64,000 nt of DNA from Anadara kagoshimensis. Lineage: Eukaryota; Mollusca; Bivalvia; Arcoida; Arcidae. Position numbers and translations under genes: made by a program. The stretch spans positions 27,225,083 to 27,289,082 of the forward strand of contig CM037874.1 in NCBI GenBank assembly GCA_021292105.1, given 5' to 3'. Below, one piece after another: positions 45,958-58,850 of the stretch; the first letter of the stretch is position 1, and the number at the start of each line of letters is the position of its first letter. A model generated the notes under the pieces. The model saw only the letters and a program-made list of their open reading frames with translations, did no database searches and was not told the DNA's origin.

Positions 45958-46440
45958 TTGTCAACATTTCATTCAGTTGTCAACATCATTTCATTGGTTT
46001 CCAAAAATGTCATCACTTCATTCATTCCTCAACATCATTTCATTGGTCTTAATGACCAAAACTGTCATCATTTCAATGGTCTTCATGACCTAAATTGTCA
46101 TCATTTCATTTCATGTCATCATTTTTTCAATCATTTGTCAACATTGTGCATTGGTCCTAAAAAAACAAAAATGACATCATTTTATTCATTTGTCAACATC
46201 ATTTCAATGATCTCCATGACCAAAATTGTCATCAATTCATTCATTTGTCAACATAATTTCATTGCTCTTTATAACAAAATTGTCATCCATTTTTTTTTAC
46301 ATTATGACCAAAATCGTTATCATTTCAATGGACTTCATCACCAAAATTGTCAACATTTCATTCATTTGTCAGCATCATTTCATTGGTTGTCATGACCAAA
46401 ATTGTCAACATTTCATTCATTTGTCAACATCATTTCATTG
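45958..46440 (+). repeat. Duplicated block, copy A (2258-bp offset)
   Basis: Landmarks GGTTTCCAAAAATGTCATCA, TTCATGACCTAAATTGTC, ATTTTTTCAATCATTTG and TCCTAAAAAAACAAAA recur in the same order at 48216-48690. CCAAAAATGT is at 46001 and 48259. Confidence 0.92.
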
Positions 46441-46479
46441 GTTGTCATGACCAAAATTGTCAACATTTCATTCATTTGT

Positions 46480-47640
46480 CAACATCATTTCATTGGACTT
46501 AATGACCAAAATTGTCATCATTTCATTCATTTGTCAACATCATTTCATTGGTCTTCATCACCAAAATTGTCAACATTTCATTCATTTGTCAACATCATTT
46601 CATTGGTCTTCATCACCAAAATTGTCAACATTTCATTCATTTGTCAACATCATTTCATTGGACTTAATGACCAAAATTGTCATCATTTCATTCATTTGTC
46701 AACATCATTTCATTGGTCTTCATCACCAAAATTGTCAACATTTCATTCATTTGTCAACATCATTTCATTGGTTGTCATGACCAAAATTGTCAACATTTCA
46801 TTCATTTGTCAACATCATTTCATTGGACTTAATGACCAAAATTGTCATCATTTCATTCATTTGTCAACATCATTTCATTGGACTTAATGACCAAAATTGT
46901 CATCATTTCATTCATTTGTCAACATCATTTCATTGGACTTAATGACCAAAATTGTCAACATTTCATTCATTTGTCAACATCATTTCATTGGACTTAATGA
47001 CCAAAATTGTCATCATTTCATTCATTTGTCAACATCATCTCATTGGACTTAATGACCAAAATTGTCATCATTTCATTCATTTGTCAACATCATTTCATTG
47101 GTCTTCATCACCAAAATTGTCAACATTTCATTCATTTGTCAACATCATTTCATTGGTTGTCATGACCAAAATTGTCAACATTTCATTCATTTGTCAACAT
47201 CATTTCATTGGACTTAATGACCAAAATTGTCATCATTTCATTCATTTGTCAACATCATTTCATTGGACTTAATGACCAAAATTGTCATCATTTCATTCAT
47301 TTGTCAACATCATTTCATTGGACTTAATGACCAAAATTGTCAACATTTCATTCATTTGTCAACATCATTTCATTGGACTTAATGACCAAAATTGTCATCA
47401 TTTCATTCATTTGTCAACATCATCTCATTGGACTTAATGACCAAAATTGTCATCATTTCATTCATTTGTCAACATCATTTCATTGGACTTAATGACCAAA
47501 ATTGTCATCATTTCATTCATTTGTCAACATCATTTCATTGGACTTAATGACCAAAATTGTCAACATTTCATTCATTTGTCAACATCATTTCATTGGACTT
47601 AATGACCAAAATTGTCATCATTTCATTCATTTGTCAACAT
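46480..47640 (+). repeat. ACTTAATGACC subfamily with 385-bp higher-order repeat (7 x 55)
   Basis: Most units here carry ACTTAATGA as variable segment. The single-base variant AACATCATCTCATTGG occurs at about 47040 and again exactly 385 bp later. Confidence 0.85.
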
Positions 47641-48215
47641 CATTTCATTGGACTTCATCACCAAAATTGTCATCATTTCATTCATTTGTCAACATCATTT
47701 CTTTGGTCTTTATGGCCAAAATTGTCAACATTTCATTCATTTGTCAACATCATTTCATTGGTCTGTATAACAAAATTGTCAACATTTCATTCATTTGTCA
47801 ACATCATTTCATTGGTCTTTATGGCCAAAATTGTCAACATTATATTCATTTGTCAACATCATTTCTTTGGTCTGTATAACCAAAATTGTCAACATTTCAT
47901 TCATTTGTCAACATCATTTCTTTGGTCTTTATGACCAAAATTGTCAACATTTCATTCATTTGTCAACATCATTTCTTTGGTCTTTATGGCCAAAATTGTC
48001 AACATTTCATTCAGTTGTCAACATCATTTCATTGGTCTTTATGGCCAAAATTGTCAACATTTCATTCAGTTGTCAACATCATTTCATTGGTCTTTATGGC
48101 CAAAATTGTCAACATTTCATTCATTTGTCAACATCATTTCATTGGTCTTTATGGCCAAAATTGTCAACATTATATTCATTTGTCAACATCATTTCTTTGG
48201 TCTGTATAACCAAAA

Positions 48216-48690
48216 TTGTCAAGATTTCATTCAGTTGTCAACATCATTTCATTGGTTTCCAAAAATGTCATCACTTCATTCATTCCTCAACATCATTTCA
48301 TTGGTCTTAATGACCAAAACTGTCATCATTTCAATGGTCTTCATGACCTAAATTGTCATCATTTCATTTCATGTCATCATTTTTTCAATCATTTGTCAAC
48401 ATTGTGCATTGGTCCTAAAAAAACAAAATGACATCATTTTATTCATTTGTCAACATCATTTCAATGATCTCCATGACCAAAATTGTCATCAATTCATTCA
48501 TTTGTCAACATAATTTCATTGGTCTTTATAACAAAATTGTCATCCATTTTTTTTTACATTATGACCAAAATCGTTATCATTTCATTGGACTTCATCACCA
48601 AAATTGTCAACATTTCATTCATTTGTCAGCATCATTTCATTGGTTGTCATGACCAAAATTGTCAACATTTCATTCATTTGTCAACATTTC
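48216..48690 (+). repeat. Duplicated block, copy B
   Basis: Second copy of the 45958-46440 block, with few differences, for example one fewer A in the poly-A run (AAAAAAACAAAATGAC). Confidence 0.92.
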
Positions 48691-48699
48691 ATTGGTCTT

Positions 48700-49910
48700 A
48701 ATGACCAAAATTGTCAACATTTCATTCATTTGTCAACATCATTTCTTTGGTCTTTATGGCCAAAATTGTCAACATTTCATTCATTTGTCAACATCATTTC
48801 ATTGGACTTAATGACCAAAATTGTCATCATTTCATTCAGCAGTCAACATCATTTCTTTGGTCTTTATGGCCAAAATTGTCAACATTTCATTCATTTGTCA
48901 ACATCATTTCTTTGGTCTTTATGGCCAAAACTGTCAACATTTCATTCATTTGTCAACATAATTTCATTGGTATTTATGGCCAAAATTGTCAACATTTCAA
49001 TTATTTGTCAACATCATTTCATTGGTTTTTATGGCCAAAATGGTCAACATTTCATTCATTCGTCAACATCATTTCATTGGTCTTTATGGCCAAAATTGTC
49101 AACATTTCATTCATTTGTCAACATCATTTCATTGGTCTTCATCACCAAAATTGTCAACATTTCATTCAGTTGTCAACATCATTTCATTGGTCTTCATCAC
49201 CAAAATTGTCAACATTTCATTCAGTTGTCAACATCATTTCATTGGTCTTCATCACCAAAATTGTCAACATTTCATTCATTTGTCAACATCATTTCATTGG
49301 ACTTAATGACCAAAATTGTCAACATTTCATTCATTTGTCAACATCATTTCATTGGTCTTTATGGCCAAAATTGTCAACATTTCATTCATTTGTCAACATC
49401 ATTTCATTGGACTTAATGACCAAAATTGTCATCATTTCATTCAGCAGTCAACATCATTTCTTTGGTCTTTATGGCCAAAATTGTCAACATTTCATTCATT
49501 TGTCAACATCATTTCTTTGGTCTTTATGGCCAAAACTGTCAACATTTCATTCATTTGTCAACATAATTTCATTGGTATTTATGGCCAAAATTGTCAACAT
49601 TTCAATTATTTGTCAACATCATTTCATTGGTTTTTATGGCCAAAATGGTCAACATTTCATTCATTCGTCAACATCATTTCATTGGTCTTTATGGCCAAAA
49701 TTGTCAACATTTCATTCATTTGTCAACATCATTTCATTGGTCTTCATCACCAAAATTGTCAACATTTCATTCAGTTGTCAACATCATTTCATTGGTCTTC
49801 ATCACCAAATTGTCAACATTTCATTCAGTTGTCAACATCATTTCATTGGTCTTCATCACCAAAATTGTCAACATTTCATTCATTTGTCAACATCATTTCA
49901 TTGGACTTAA
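48700..49910 (+). repeat. Higher-order repeat, 605 bp (11 x 55), two copies
   Basis: The variant CATTCAGCAGTC ends at 48840 and again at 49445, exactly 605 bp apart. The run of neighbouring variants (AAAACTGTC, TAATTTCATTGGTATTTATG, CAATTATTTG, AAAATGGTC) repeats in order. A related, rearranged third copy follows near 50260. Confidence 0.88.
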
Positions 49911-51284
49911 TGACCAAAATTGTCAACATTTCATTCATTTGTCAACATCATTTCATTGGTCTTTATGGCCAAAATTGTCAACATTTCATTCATTCGTCAA
50001 CATCATTTCATTGGTCTTCATCACCAAAATTGTCAACATTTCATTCAGTTGTCAACATCATTTCATTGGTCTTCATCACCAAAATTGTCAACATTTCATT
50101 CAGTTGTCAACATCATTTCATTGGTCTTCATCACCAAAATTGTCAACATTTCATTCAGTTGTCAACATCATTTCTTTGGTCTTTATGGCCAAAATTGTCA
50201 ACATTTCATTCATTTGTCAACATCATTTCATTGGACTTAATGACCAAAATTGTCAACATTTCATTCAGCAGTCAACATCATTTCTTTGGTCTTTATGGCC
50301 AAAATTGTCAACATTTCATTCATTTGTCAACATCATTTCATTGGTTTTTATGGCCAAAATTGTCAACATTTCAATTATTTGTCAACATCATTTCATTGGT
50401 CTGTATAACCAAAATTGTCAACATTTCATTCATTTGTCAACATCATTTCATTGGACTTAATGACCAAAATTGTCAACATTTCATTCAGCAGTCAACATCA
50501 TTTCTTTGGTCTTTATGGCCAAAATTGTCAACATTTTATTCATTTGTCAACATCATTTCTTTGGTTTTTATGGCCAAAATTGTCAACATTTCATTCATTT
50601 GTCAACATCATTTCATTGGTTGTCATGTCCAAAATTGTCAACATTTCATTCATTTGTCAACATCATTTCATTGGTCTTTATGGCCAAAATGGTCAACATT
50701 TCATTCATTTGTCAACATCATTTCATTGGTTTTTATGGCCAAAATTGTCAACATTTCATTCATTCGTCAACATCATTTCATTGGTCTTAATGACCAAATT
50801 GTCAACATTATATTCATTTGTCAACATCATTTCTTTGGTCTGTATAACCAAAATTGTCAACATTTCATTCAGTTGTCAACATCATTTCATTGGACTTAAT
50901 GACCAAATTGTCAACATTATATTCATTTGTCAACATCATTTCTTTGGTCTGTATAACCAAAATTGTCAACATTTCATTCAGTTGTCAACATCATTTCATT
51001 GGATACAGGACCAAAATTGTCCTCATTGGGACTTTTTGACCAAAATTGTCATCATTCCATTCATCAACATCATTTCATTGGACTTTTTGACCAAAATTGT
51101 CATCATTCCATTCATCAACATCATTTCATTGGACTTTTTGACCGAAATTGTCATCATTCCATTCATCAACTTCATTTCATTGGACTTCATGACCAAAATT
51201 GTAACCATTTCATTTATTGTCAACATCATTTCAATGGTCTTTATAATCAATATTCCCAACATTTCATTCATTAGTCAACTTCAC

Positions 51285-51455
51285 TTAATCAGACTTGCAG
51301 TTGTGGAGTGTAAACTCCAAATAAATCAGGTTCTGTGTCATGGTAGGTCGAGTGGCATGCTAAAGAACCCTGCTTTATAATGCCATCAGTGCAACGCACA
51401 GGCAAAATTTTGCAAATATACCTAAAGTTTGCGACGTCTCGATATAAGTAAAATA
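51285..51455 (+). mobile_element. SINE tail inside the 55-bp array, copy B
   Basis: Same tail as copy A with the fuller CATGCTAAAGAACCCTGC segment. It has GCAGTTGTGGAG at the left and TAGGTCGAGTGG in the middle. Confidence 0.85.
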
Positions 51456-51529
51456 TTCATTGGTCTTTATGACTTCATCATTTCTTTTTTTTTTTGTCTT
51501 AATGACCAAATTGTCAACATTTCATTCAG

Positions 51530-52250
51530 CAGTCAACATCATTTCATTGGTTGTCATGTCCGAAATTGTCAACATTTCTTTTTTTTGTCAACATCATTTC
51601 ATTGGCATTCATGACCAAAATTGTCAACATTTCATTCAGCAGTCAACATCATTTCATTGGTTGTCATGTCCAAAATTGTCATCATTTCATTCATTTGTCA
51701 ACATCATTTCATTGGTCTTAATGACCAAAATTGTCAACATTTCATTCAGCAGTCAACATCAATTCATTGGTTGTCATGTCCAAAATTGTCATCATTTCAT
51801 TCATTTGTCAACATCATTTCATTGGTCTTAATGACCAAAATTGTCAACATTTCATTCAGCAGTCAACATCATTTCATTGGTTGTCATGTCCAAAATTGTC
51901 ATCATTTCATTCATTTGTCACTATCATTTCATTGGTCTTAATGACCAAAATTGTCAACATTTCATTCAGCAGTCAACATCATTTCATTGGTTGTCATGAC
52001 CAAAATTGTCATCATTTCATTCATTTGTCAACATCATTTCATTGGCATTCATGACCAAAATTGTCAACATTTCATTCAGCAGTCAACATCATTTCATTGG
52101 TTGTCATGTCCAAAATTGTCATCATTTCATTCATTTGTCAACATCATTTCATTGGTCTTAATGACCAAAATTGTCAACATTTCATTCAGCAGTCAACATC
52201 ATTTCATTGGTTGTCATGACCAAAATTGTCATCATTTCATTCATTTGTCA
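51530..52250 (+). repeat. 110-bp dimeric higher-order repeat
   Basis: Units ending CATTCAGCAG alternate strictly with CATTTG units. The CAGC landmark falls at 51640, 51750, 51860, 51970, 52080 and 52190, exactly 110 bp apart. The alternating variable segments are TTGTCATGTCC/TTGTCATGACC and TCTTAATGACC/GCATTCATGACC. Confidence 0.95.
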
Positions 52251-52669
52251 ACATCATTTCATTGGTCTGTATAACCAAAATTGTCAACATCATTTCATTA
52301 GTCTTAATGATCACACTTGCCAACATTTCATTCACTTGTCGACATCATTTGATTGGTTGTCATGACCAAAATTGTCATCATTTCATTCATTCCTCAACAT
52401 CATTTCATTGGTCTTAATGACCAAAACTGTCATCATTTCAATGGTCTTCATGACCTAAATTGCCATCATTTCAATGGTCTTCATGACCAAAATTGTCATC
52501 ATATTCAGTTGTCAACATCATTTCCAAAATTGTTATCATTTCATCCAGTAGTCAATATCAATTCATCAGTCTTCATGACCAAAATTGTAACTATTTCATT
52601 CAATTGTCAACATCATTTCAATGGTCTTTATAATCAATATTCTCAACATTTCATTCATTAGTCAACTTC

Positions 52670-52838
52670 ACTTAATCAGACTTGCAGTTGTGGAGTGTAA
52701 ACTCAAAATAAATCAGGTTTTGTGTCATGGTAGGAGTGGCATGCTAAAGAACTGCTTTATAATGCCATCAGTGCAACGCACAGGCAAAATTTTGCAAATA
52801 TACCTATAGTTTGCGACGTCTCGATATAAGTAAAATAT
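52670..52838 (+). mobile_element. SINE tail inside the 55-bp array, copy C
   Basis: GCAGTTGTGGAG at left as in copy B, but AGGTTTTGTGT and TAGGAGTGG as in copy D. Confidence 0.85.
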
Positions 52839-53039
52839 TCATTGGTCTTTATGACCAAAATTGTCATCATTTCTTTTATTTGTCAACATCATTTCATTTG
52901 CATTCATGACCAAAATTGTCAACATTTCATTCATTTGTCAATATCAATTCATCAGTCTTCCTGACTAAAATTGTCATTATTTCATTCAGCAGTCAACATC
53001 ATTTCATTTGCATTCATGACCAAAATTGTCAACATTTCA

Positions 53040-53960
53040 ATCATTTATCAACATCATTTCATAGGACTTCATGACCAAAATAGTCATCATTTCATTCTGT
53101 TGTCAACATCATTTCATAGGACTTCATGGCCTAAATTGTCATCAATTCATTCATCAACATCTTTTCATTGGACTTCATGGCCAAAATTGTCATAATTTCA
53201 TTTATTTGTCAACATCATTTCATAGGACTTCATGACCAAAATTGTCATCATTTCATTCATCAACATCATTTCATTGGACTTCATGACCAAAATTGTCATC
53301 ATTTCATTCTGTTGTCAACATCATTTCATAGGACTTCATGGCCAAAATTGTCATCATTTCATTCATCAACATCATTTCATTGGACTTCATGGCCAAAATT
53401 GTCATCATTTCATTCATTTGTCAACATCATTTCATTTGCATTCATGACCAAAATTGTCAACATTTCATTTATCAACATCATTTCATTGAACTTCATGACC
53501 AAAATTGTCATCATTTCATTGTGTTGTCAACATCATTTCATAGGACTTCATGGCCAAATTGTCATTATATCATTCATTTGTCAACATCATTTCATTGGCC
53601 TTTATGACCAAAATTGTCATTATATCATTCATTTGTCAACATCATTTCATAGGACTTCATGACCAAAATTGTCATCATTTCATTCATCAACATCATTTCA
53701 TAGGACTTCATGACCAAAATTGTCATCATTTCATTTATTTGTCAATATCATTTTATAGGACTTCATGACCAAAATTGTCATCATTTCATTGTGTTGTCAA
53801 CATCATTTCATAGGACTTCATGGCCAAAATTGTCATCATTTCATTCATCAACATCATTTCATTGGACTTCATGGCCAAAATTGTCATCATTTGATTCTGT
53901 TGTCAACATCATTTCATAGGACGTCATGACCAAAATTGTCATCATTTCATTCATTTGTCA
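53040..53960 (+). repeat. ACTTCATGACC subfamily with shortened units
   Basis: Here the variable segment is ACTTCATGA/ACTTCATGG, and many units lack TTTGT (TTCATTCATCAACATC), giving about 50 bp. CATAGG replaces CATTGG in many units. Confidence 0.8.
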
Positions 53961-54991
53961 ACATTATTTATTTGGTCTGTATAACCGAAATTGTCATCAT
54001 TTCATTCACTTGCCGTTATCATTTCATTGGACTTTATGACCAAAATTGTCATTTCATTCATTCCATTTAACGACCAAAATTGTCACCATTTCATTCATTT
54101 GCCAACATCATTTCCTTTGTCTTTATGATAAAAATTGTCATCATTTCATTTGCAACGTCATCTCATTGGACTTCATGACCAAAATTGTCATCATTTCATT
54201 TATTTGACAACATCATTTCAATGGACTTCATGACCAAAATTGTCATCATTTCATTTATTTGACAACATTATTTCATTGGATTTCATGACCAAAATTGTTA
54301 TCATATCACCCATTCCTCAACATCATTTCATTAGACTTCATGACCAAAATTGTCAACATTTCATTCCTCAACGTTCATTTTATTAGACTTTATGACCAAA
54401 ATTGTCAACATTTCAATCAGTTATCAACATTTTTCATTGGTCTTAATGATCACACTTGCCAACATTTCATTCACTTGTCAACATCATTTGATTGGTTGTC
54501 ATGACCAAAATTGTCATTATTTCATTCATCAACATCATTTCATTGGTCTTAATGACCAAAATTGTCATTATTTCATTCAGTTATCAACATATTTCATTGG
54601 TCTTAATGATCACACTTGCCAACATTTCATTCACTTGTCAACATCATTTGATTGGTTGTCATGACCAAAATTGTCATCATTTCATTCATCAACATCATTT
54701 CATTTGTCTTAATGACCACAATTGTTATTATTTCATTCATTTGTCAACATGATTTCAAAGGTCTTCATGACCAAAATTGTCATCATTTCAATGGTCTTCA
54801 TGACCAATATTGTCATCATATTCAGTTGTCAACATCATTTCCAAAATTGTTATCATTTCATCCAGTAGTCAATATCAATTCATCAGTCTTTATGACCAAA
54901 ATTGTAACCATTTCATTTAATTGTCAACATCATTTCAATGGTCTTTATAATCAATATTCTCAACATTTCATTTATTTGTCAACTTCACTTA

Positions 54992-55158
54992 ATCAGACTT
55001 GCAGTTGGTAGAGTGTAAACTCAAAATAAATCAGGTTTTGTGTCATGTTAGGAGTGGCATGCTAAAGAACCCTGCTTAATAATGCCATCAGTGCAACGCA
55101 CAGGCAAAATTTTGCAAATATACCTATAGTTTGCGACGTCTCGATATAAGTGAAATAT
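54992..55158 (+). mobile_element. SINE tail inside the 55-bp array, copy D
   Basis: GCAGTTGGTAGAG as in copy A, with AGGTTTTGTGT and TAGGAGTGG as in copy C. It is followed again by AAATATTCATTGGTC and array units. Confidence 0.85.
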
Positions 55159-55574
55159 TCATTGGTCTTTATGACCAAAATTGTCGTCATTTCTTTATTT
55201 GTCAACATCATTTCATTTGCATTCATGACCAAAATTGTCATTATTTCATTCATTTGTCAATATCAATTCATCAGTCTTCCTGACCAAAATTGTCATCATT
55301 TCAATGGTTGTTAAGAACAAAATTGTCATTATTTTAATGGTCTTCATGACCAAAATTGTCATCATTTCCTTCAGTTGTAGAAATCCCTTTATTGGTCTTT
55401 CTGATCAAAATTGCCATCATTTCATTCATTTGTCAACATCATTTCATTACTCATTATGACCAAAATTGTCATCATTACATTCAGTTGTTCACAACATTTT
55501 ATTGGCCTTTATGACAGAAATTGTCAAAATGTCACTCAGTTGTCAGCATTATTTCATTAGTATTTGAAACCAGA

Positions 55575-58500
55575 AATGCATCATTTCATTTATCACTAAA
55601 TCACTCATTGTTGACATCATTTCATTCATCACAAAATCAATGTTGACATCATTTCATTCATCACAAAATCAATGTTGACATCATTTCATTCATCACAAAA
55701 TCAATGTTGACATCATTTCATTCATCACAAAATCAATGTTGACATCATTTCATTCATCACAAAATCATTGTTGACATCATTTCAATCATCACTTAATCAT
55801 TGTTGACATCATTTTAATCATCATTACAATTTTACTTTCCTGGAGAGAAAGGAATAATGCTAATATTTCAAAGATTTGAATGGCACGGTTAAAAATCAAT
55901 TAATCATTTACTTACATGAGCCGAGTCGTTGTTGATAATCCTTATTTCGATCTAATCCATGCATTATAACTCCTTTAATGCACCAAAACGTGTTTTGGAT
56001 GGGTGTTTACAATGGTAAAAATTTTGACAAAATGGCGGAGTCTTTCGTGTGACGTAATGATGACGGAAGAATTTATTATTTACGTAGGTTGCGAGGGGTA
56101 TAATGAAGGGTAGTTCAAAGGTCGGGTTTAGTTTAAAAGTTAAAATTTATGTCAATTATTTTCAAAAGTTTGAAAATGCAGAAAGGTAGTTCACTTTATT
56201 ACTTTATTAAATCGATTTTGGTCATCCCAGTTACGCAAAAATCAATCCGTTCTTGAGCTGCACTAACCTACGTAAATAGTCGACTCTTTCGTCATGACTA
56301 CGTAACATAAAGAACCCTGCCATTTCGTAGAAAAGATTACCATTGTAAACACCCACCCAGGTTATATTTTGTTGCATAAAATGATATATTAAGCAAGGAT
56401 GGAACCGAAACAGAAATTTTCAGTTACGACTCGGCTCATATAAGTAAAAGAATCATTGATTTGTACCCGTCGTATTGAAATTTATAGAGTATTTTGCGAT
56501 CTTGCTTTCTCCGAAATAGGCTAAATGAACAGTAATCAATGTTGACATCATTTCAATCATCACTTAATTATTGTTGACATCATTTCATTCATCACTTAAT
56601 AATTGTTGACATCATTTCATTCATCACTTAATCATTGTTGACATCATTTCAATCATCACTTAATAATTGTTGACATCATTTCATTCATCACTAAATCATT
56701 ATTGACATCATTCCGTTCATCACTTAATTATTGTTGACATCATTTCATTCATTACTTGGTCATTGTTGACATCATTACATTTGTCACTAAACCATTTATT
56801 ATTGGCATCATTTCATTCATTCCTCATTTCATCATTGTTGATATCATTACATTCTTCACCAAATCATTCATTATTGACATCATTTTACTCACCACTTTAT
56901 CATTGATGACATCATTTCACTCATCACTTAATCATTATTGACATTATTACATTCGTCACTAAATCACTTATTGTTGACATCATTTTACTCATCACTAAAC
57001 ATTTTTGACATCATTTCACTCATAAATTAATCATTATTGGCATCATTGCATTTCTCATTTAGTCATTATTGACATCATTTCATTCATCACAAAATTATTA
57101 TTGACATCATTTCACTCATCACAAAATCATTTTGACATCATTCCACTCATCACAAAATCACTGTTGACATCATTTCATGCATCCCTTAATCAATATTGAC
57201 ATCATTTCATTCATCACTTAATCATTATTGACATCATTTCACTCATCACTAAATCATTTTTGACATCATTTCACTCATAAATTAATCATTATTGGCATCA
57301 TTGCATTTCTCATTTTGTCATTATTGACATCATTTCATTCATCACTTTATCATTACTGACATCATTACATGCATCCCTTAATCATTATTGACATCATTAC
57401 ATTCATCACTAAATCACTCATTGTTGACATCATTTCACTCATCACTTAATCATTGTTGAAAACCATTGTTGACATCAATTCACTCATCACTAAACCATTG
57501 TTGACATAATTTCATTCATCACTTAATCATTGTTGACACCATTTCATTCATCACTTCATCAGTGTTAACATCATATCACTCATCACATTATCATTTTTGA
57601 CATCATTGCATTTAACACTAAATCACTCATTGTTAACATAATCACATTCATCACTTAATCATTTTTGACATTTTTACGTTTTTACTAAATCAATCATTGT
57701 TGACAACCATTTTAATCATCAGTTATTCATTGTTGCCATTATTCATTACTAAATCAGTCGTTGTTGACATAACTTCCTCATCATGTAATCATTGTTGACA
57801 TTTCATATATCACTTAGTCATTGTTGACATCATTTCTTTCATCACTAAACTATTGCTGATATCATTTCTCTCATCACTTCATCATTGATGACATCACTTA
57901 ATCATTATTGACATTTTTACATTCGTCACTAAATCACTCATTGTTGACATCATTTCACTCATCAATAAATCATTGTTGACATCATTACATTCCTCATTTT
58001 GTCATTGTTGACATTGTTTCATTCATCATTTAAACATTGTTGACATCATTGCATTCATCACTAAACCATTCTTTACATCATTACATCCATCACTTAATCA
58101 TTGTTGACATCATTTCACTCATCACTTAATCATTGTTGACATCATTTCACTCATCACTAAATCATTGTTGATATCATTTCACTCATCACTTAATCATTGT
58201 TGACATCATTTCACTCATCACTTAATCATTGTTGACATCATTTCACTCATCACTTAATCATTGTTGACATCATTTCACTCATCACTTAATCATTGTTGAC
58301 ATCATTTCACTCATCACCTAATCATTATTGGCATCATTACATTCCTCATTTTGTCATTGTTGACATTGTTTTATTCATCAATAAAACATGGTTGACATCA
58401 TTGCATTCATCACTAAACCATTCTTTACATCATTATATTCATCACTGAATCATTAATTGTTGGCATTGTTTCACTCATCACATAATTGTTGACATCATTA

Positions 58501-58690
58501 CATTTTTCACTAATCTATTCATTTCATCATTTCATTTATCATTAAATCGCTCAATTTTGACATTATTTCTTAATCACTAAATAATTCATTGTTAACTTGA
58601 TGCTTTGTCACTAAATCATTCATTGCTGACATCATTTCATTCATCACTTAATACTTGTTGACATCATTACATTAATTTTATTGCTTAAAT
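55575..58690 (+). repeat. 32-bp satellite array
   Basis: The unit is TGTTGACATCATTTCATTC followed by ATCACTTAATCAT (32 bp), about 70-75 units. The first five (55610-55770) are nearly identical with CACAAAATCA. The array is interrupted by a foldback element at about 55838-56528 and becomes eroded after 58400. Confidence 0.92.
55838..56528. mobile_element. Long-arm foldback element in the 32-bp array
   Basis: The left part contains GAGAAAGGAATAATGC..AAAATCAATTAATC and TTACTTACATGAGCCGAGTCG. The right part is the inverse, with CGACTCGGCTCATATAAG and ATTGATTTGTACCCGTCG. Inner inverse pairs include TGTTTACAATGGTAA/TTACCATTGTAAACA and TTTACGTAGGTT/AACCTACGTAAA. It is CpG-bearing, has no coding frame, and array units continue on both sides. 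Target duplication was not resolved. Confidence 0.8.
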
Positions 58691-58850
58691 CACTTTGTTG
58701 ACATAATTTACTACAACCAGTTTTTGGGATTCATTGTGGTCACCACATCATTGTTCATTTCGTTCTTGAAGCAGCATATTATCTTTTGTCTCCTACTTCA
58801 TTGATTTTCAAGGAAATCTGGAGATTATAATTTACTTTTAAATCATTTGA
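58691..58850. other. Short non-array spacer
   Basis: About 150 bp of sequence between the 32-bp and 45-bp arrays shows no clear repeat. Confidence 0.5.

Larger units (their letters stand above)
41096..55560 (+). repeat. 55-bp satellite array, roughly 250 units
   Basis: The consensus is CCAAAATTGTCAACATTTCA, TTCATTTGTCAACATCATTT, CATTGGTCTTTATGG. The monomer contains two related halves (TTGTCAACATTTCATT and TTGTCAACATCATTTCATT). Variation is concentrated at a few sites: AAC/ATC after TTGTC, ATTTG/AGTTG/AGCAG/ATTCG, CATTGG/CTTTGG, and the 9 bp between TTGG and CCAA. Units of 52 bp (3-bp loss) occur in 42-45 kb and 50-bp units dominate near 53-54 kb. Consensus A15 C11 G6 T23 contains no CpG. 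It is interrupted only by SINE tails. Confidence 0.97.

Noticed and set aside
41846-50899. Dozens of long overlapping open frames (up to 926 codons) as protein-coding genes
   Set aside because: They follow the 55-bp period in all three forward frames, have no splice signals or unique sequence, and differ only by repeat variants. They are treated as satellite by-products.
41096-55560. CRISPR-like array (constant repeat plus variable segment)
   Set aside because: The genome is eukaryotic, the variable segment has only about ten recurring forms, and these cluster by region as expected for unequal exchange. There are no unique spacers and no cas genes.
41096-55560. NF-I sites from TTGG..CCAA in each 55-mer
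   Set aside because: The spacing between half-sites is 9 bp, whereas NF-I needs 7 (TTGGC N5 GCCAA).
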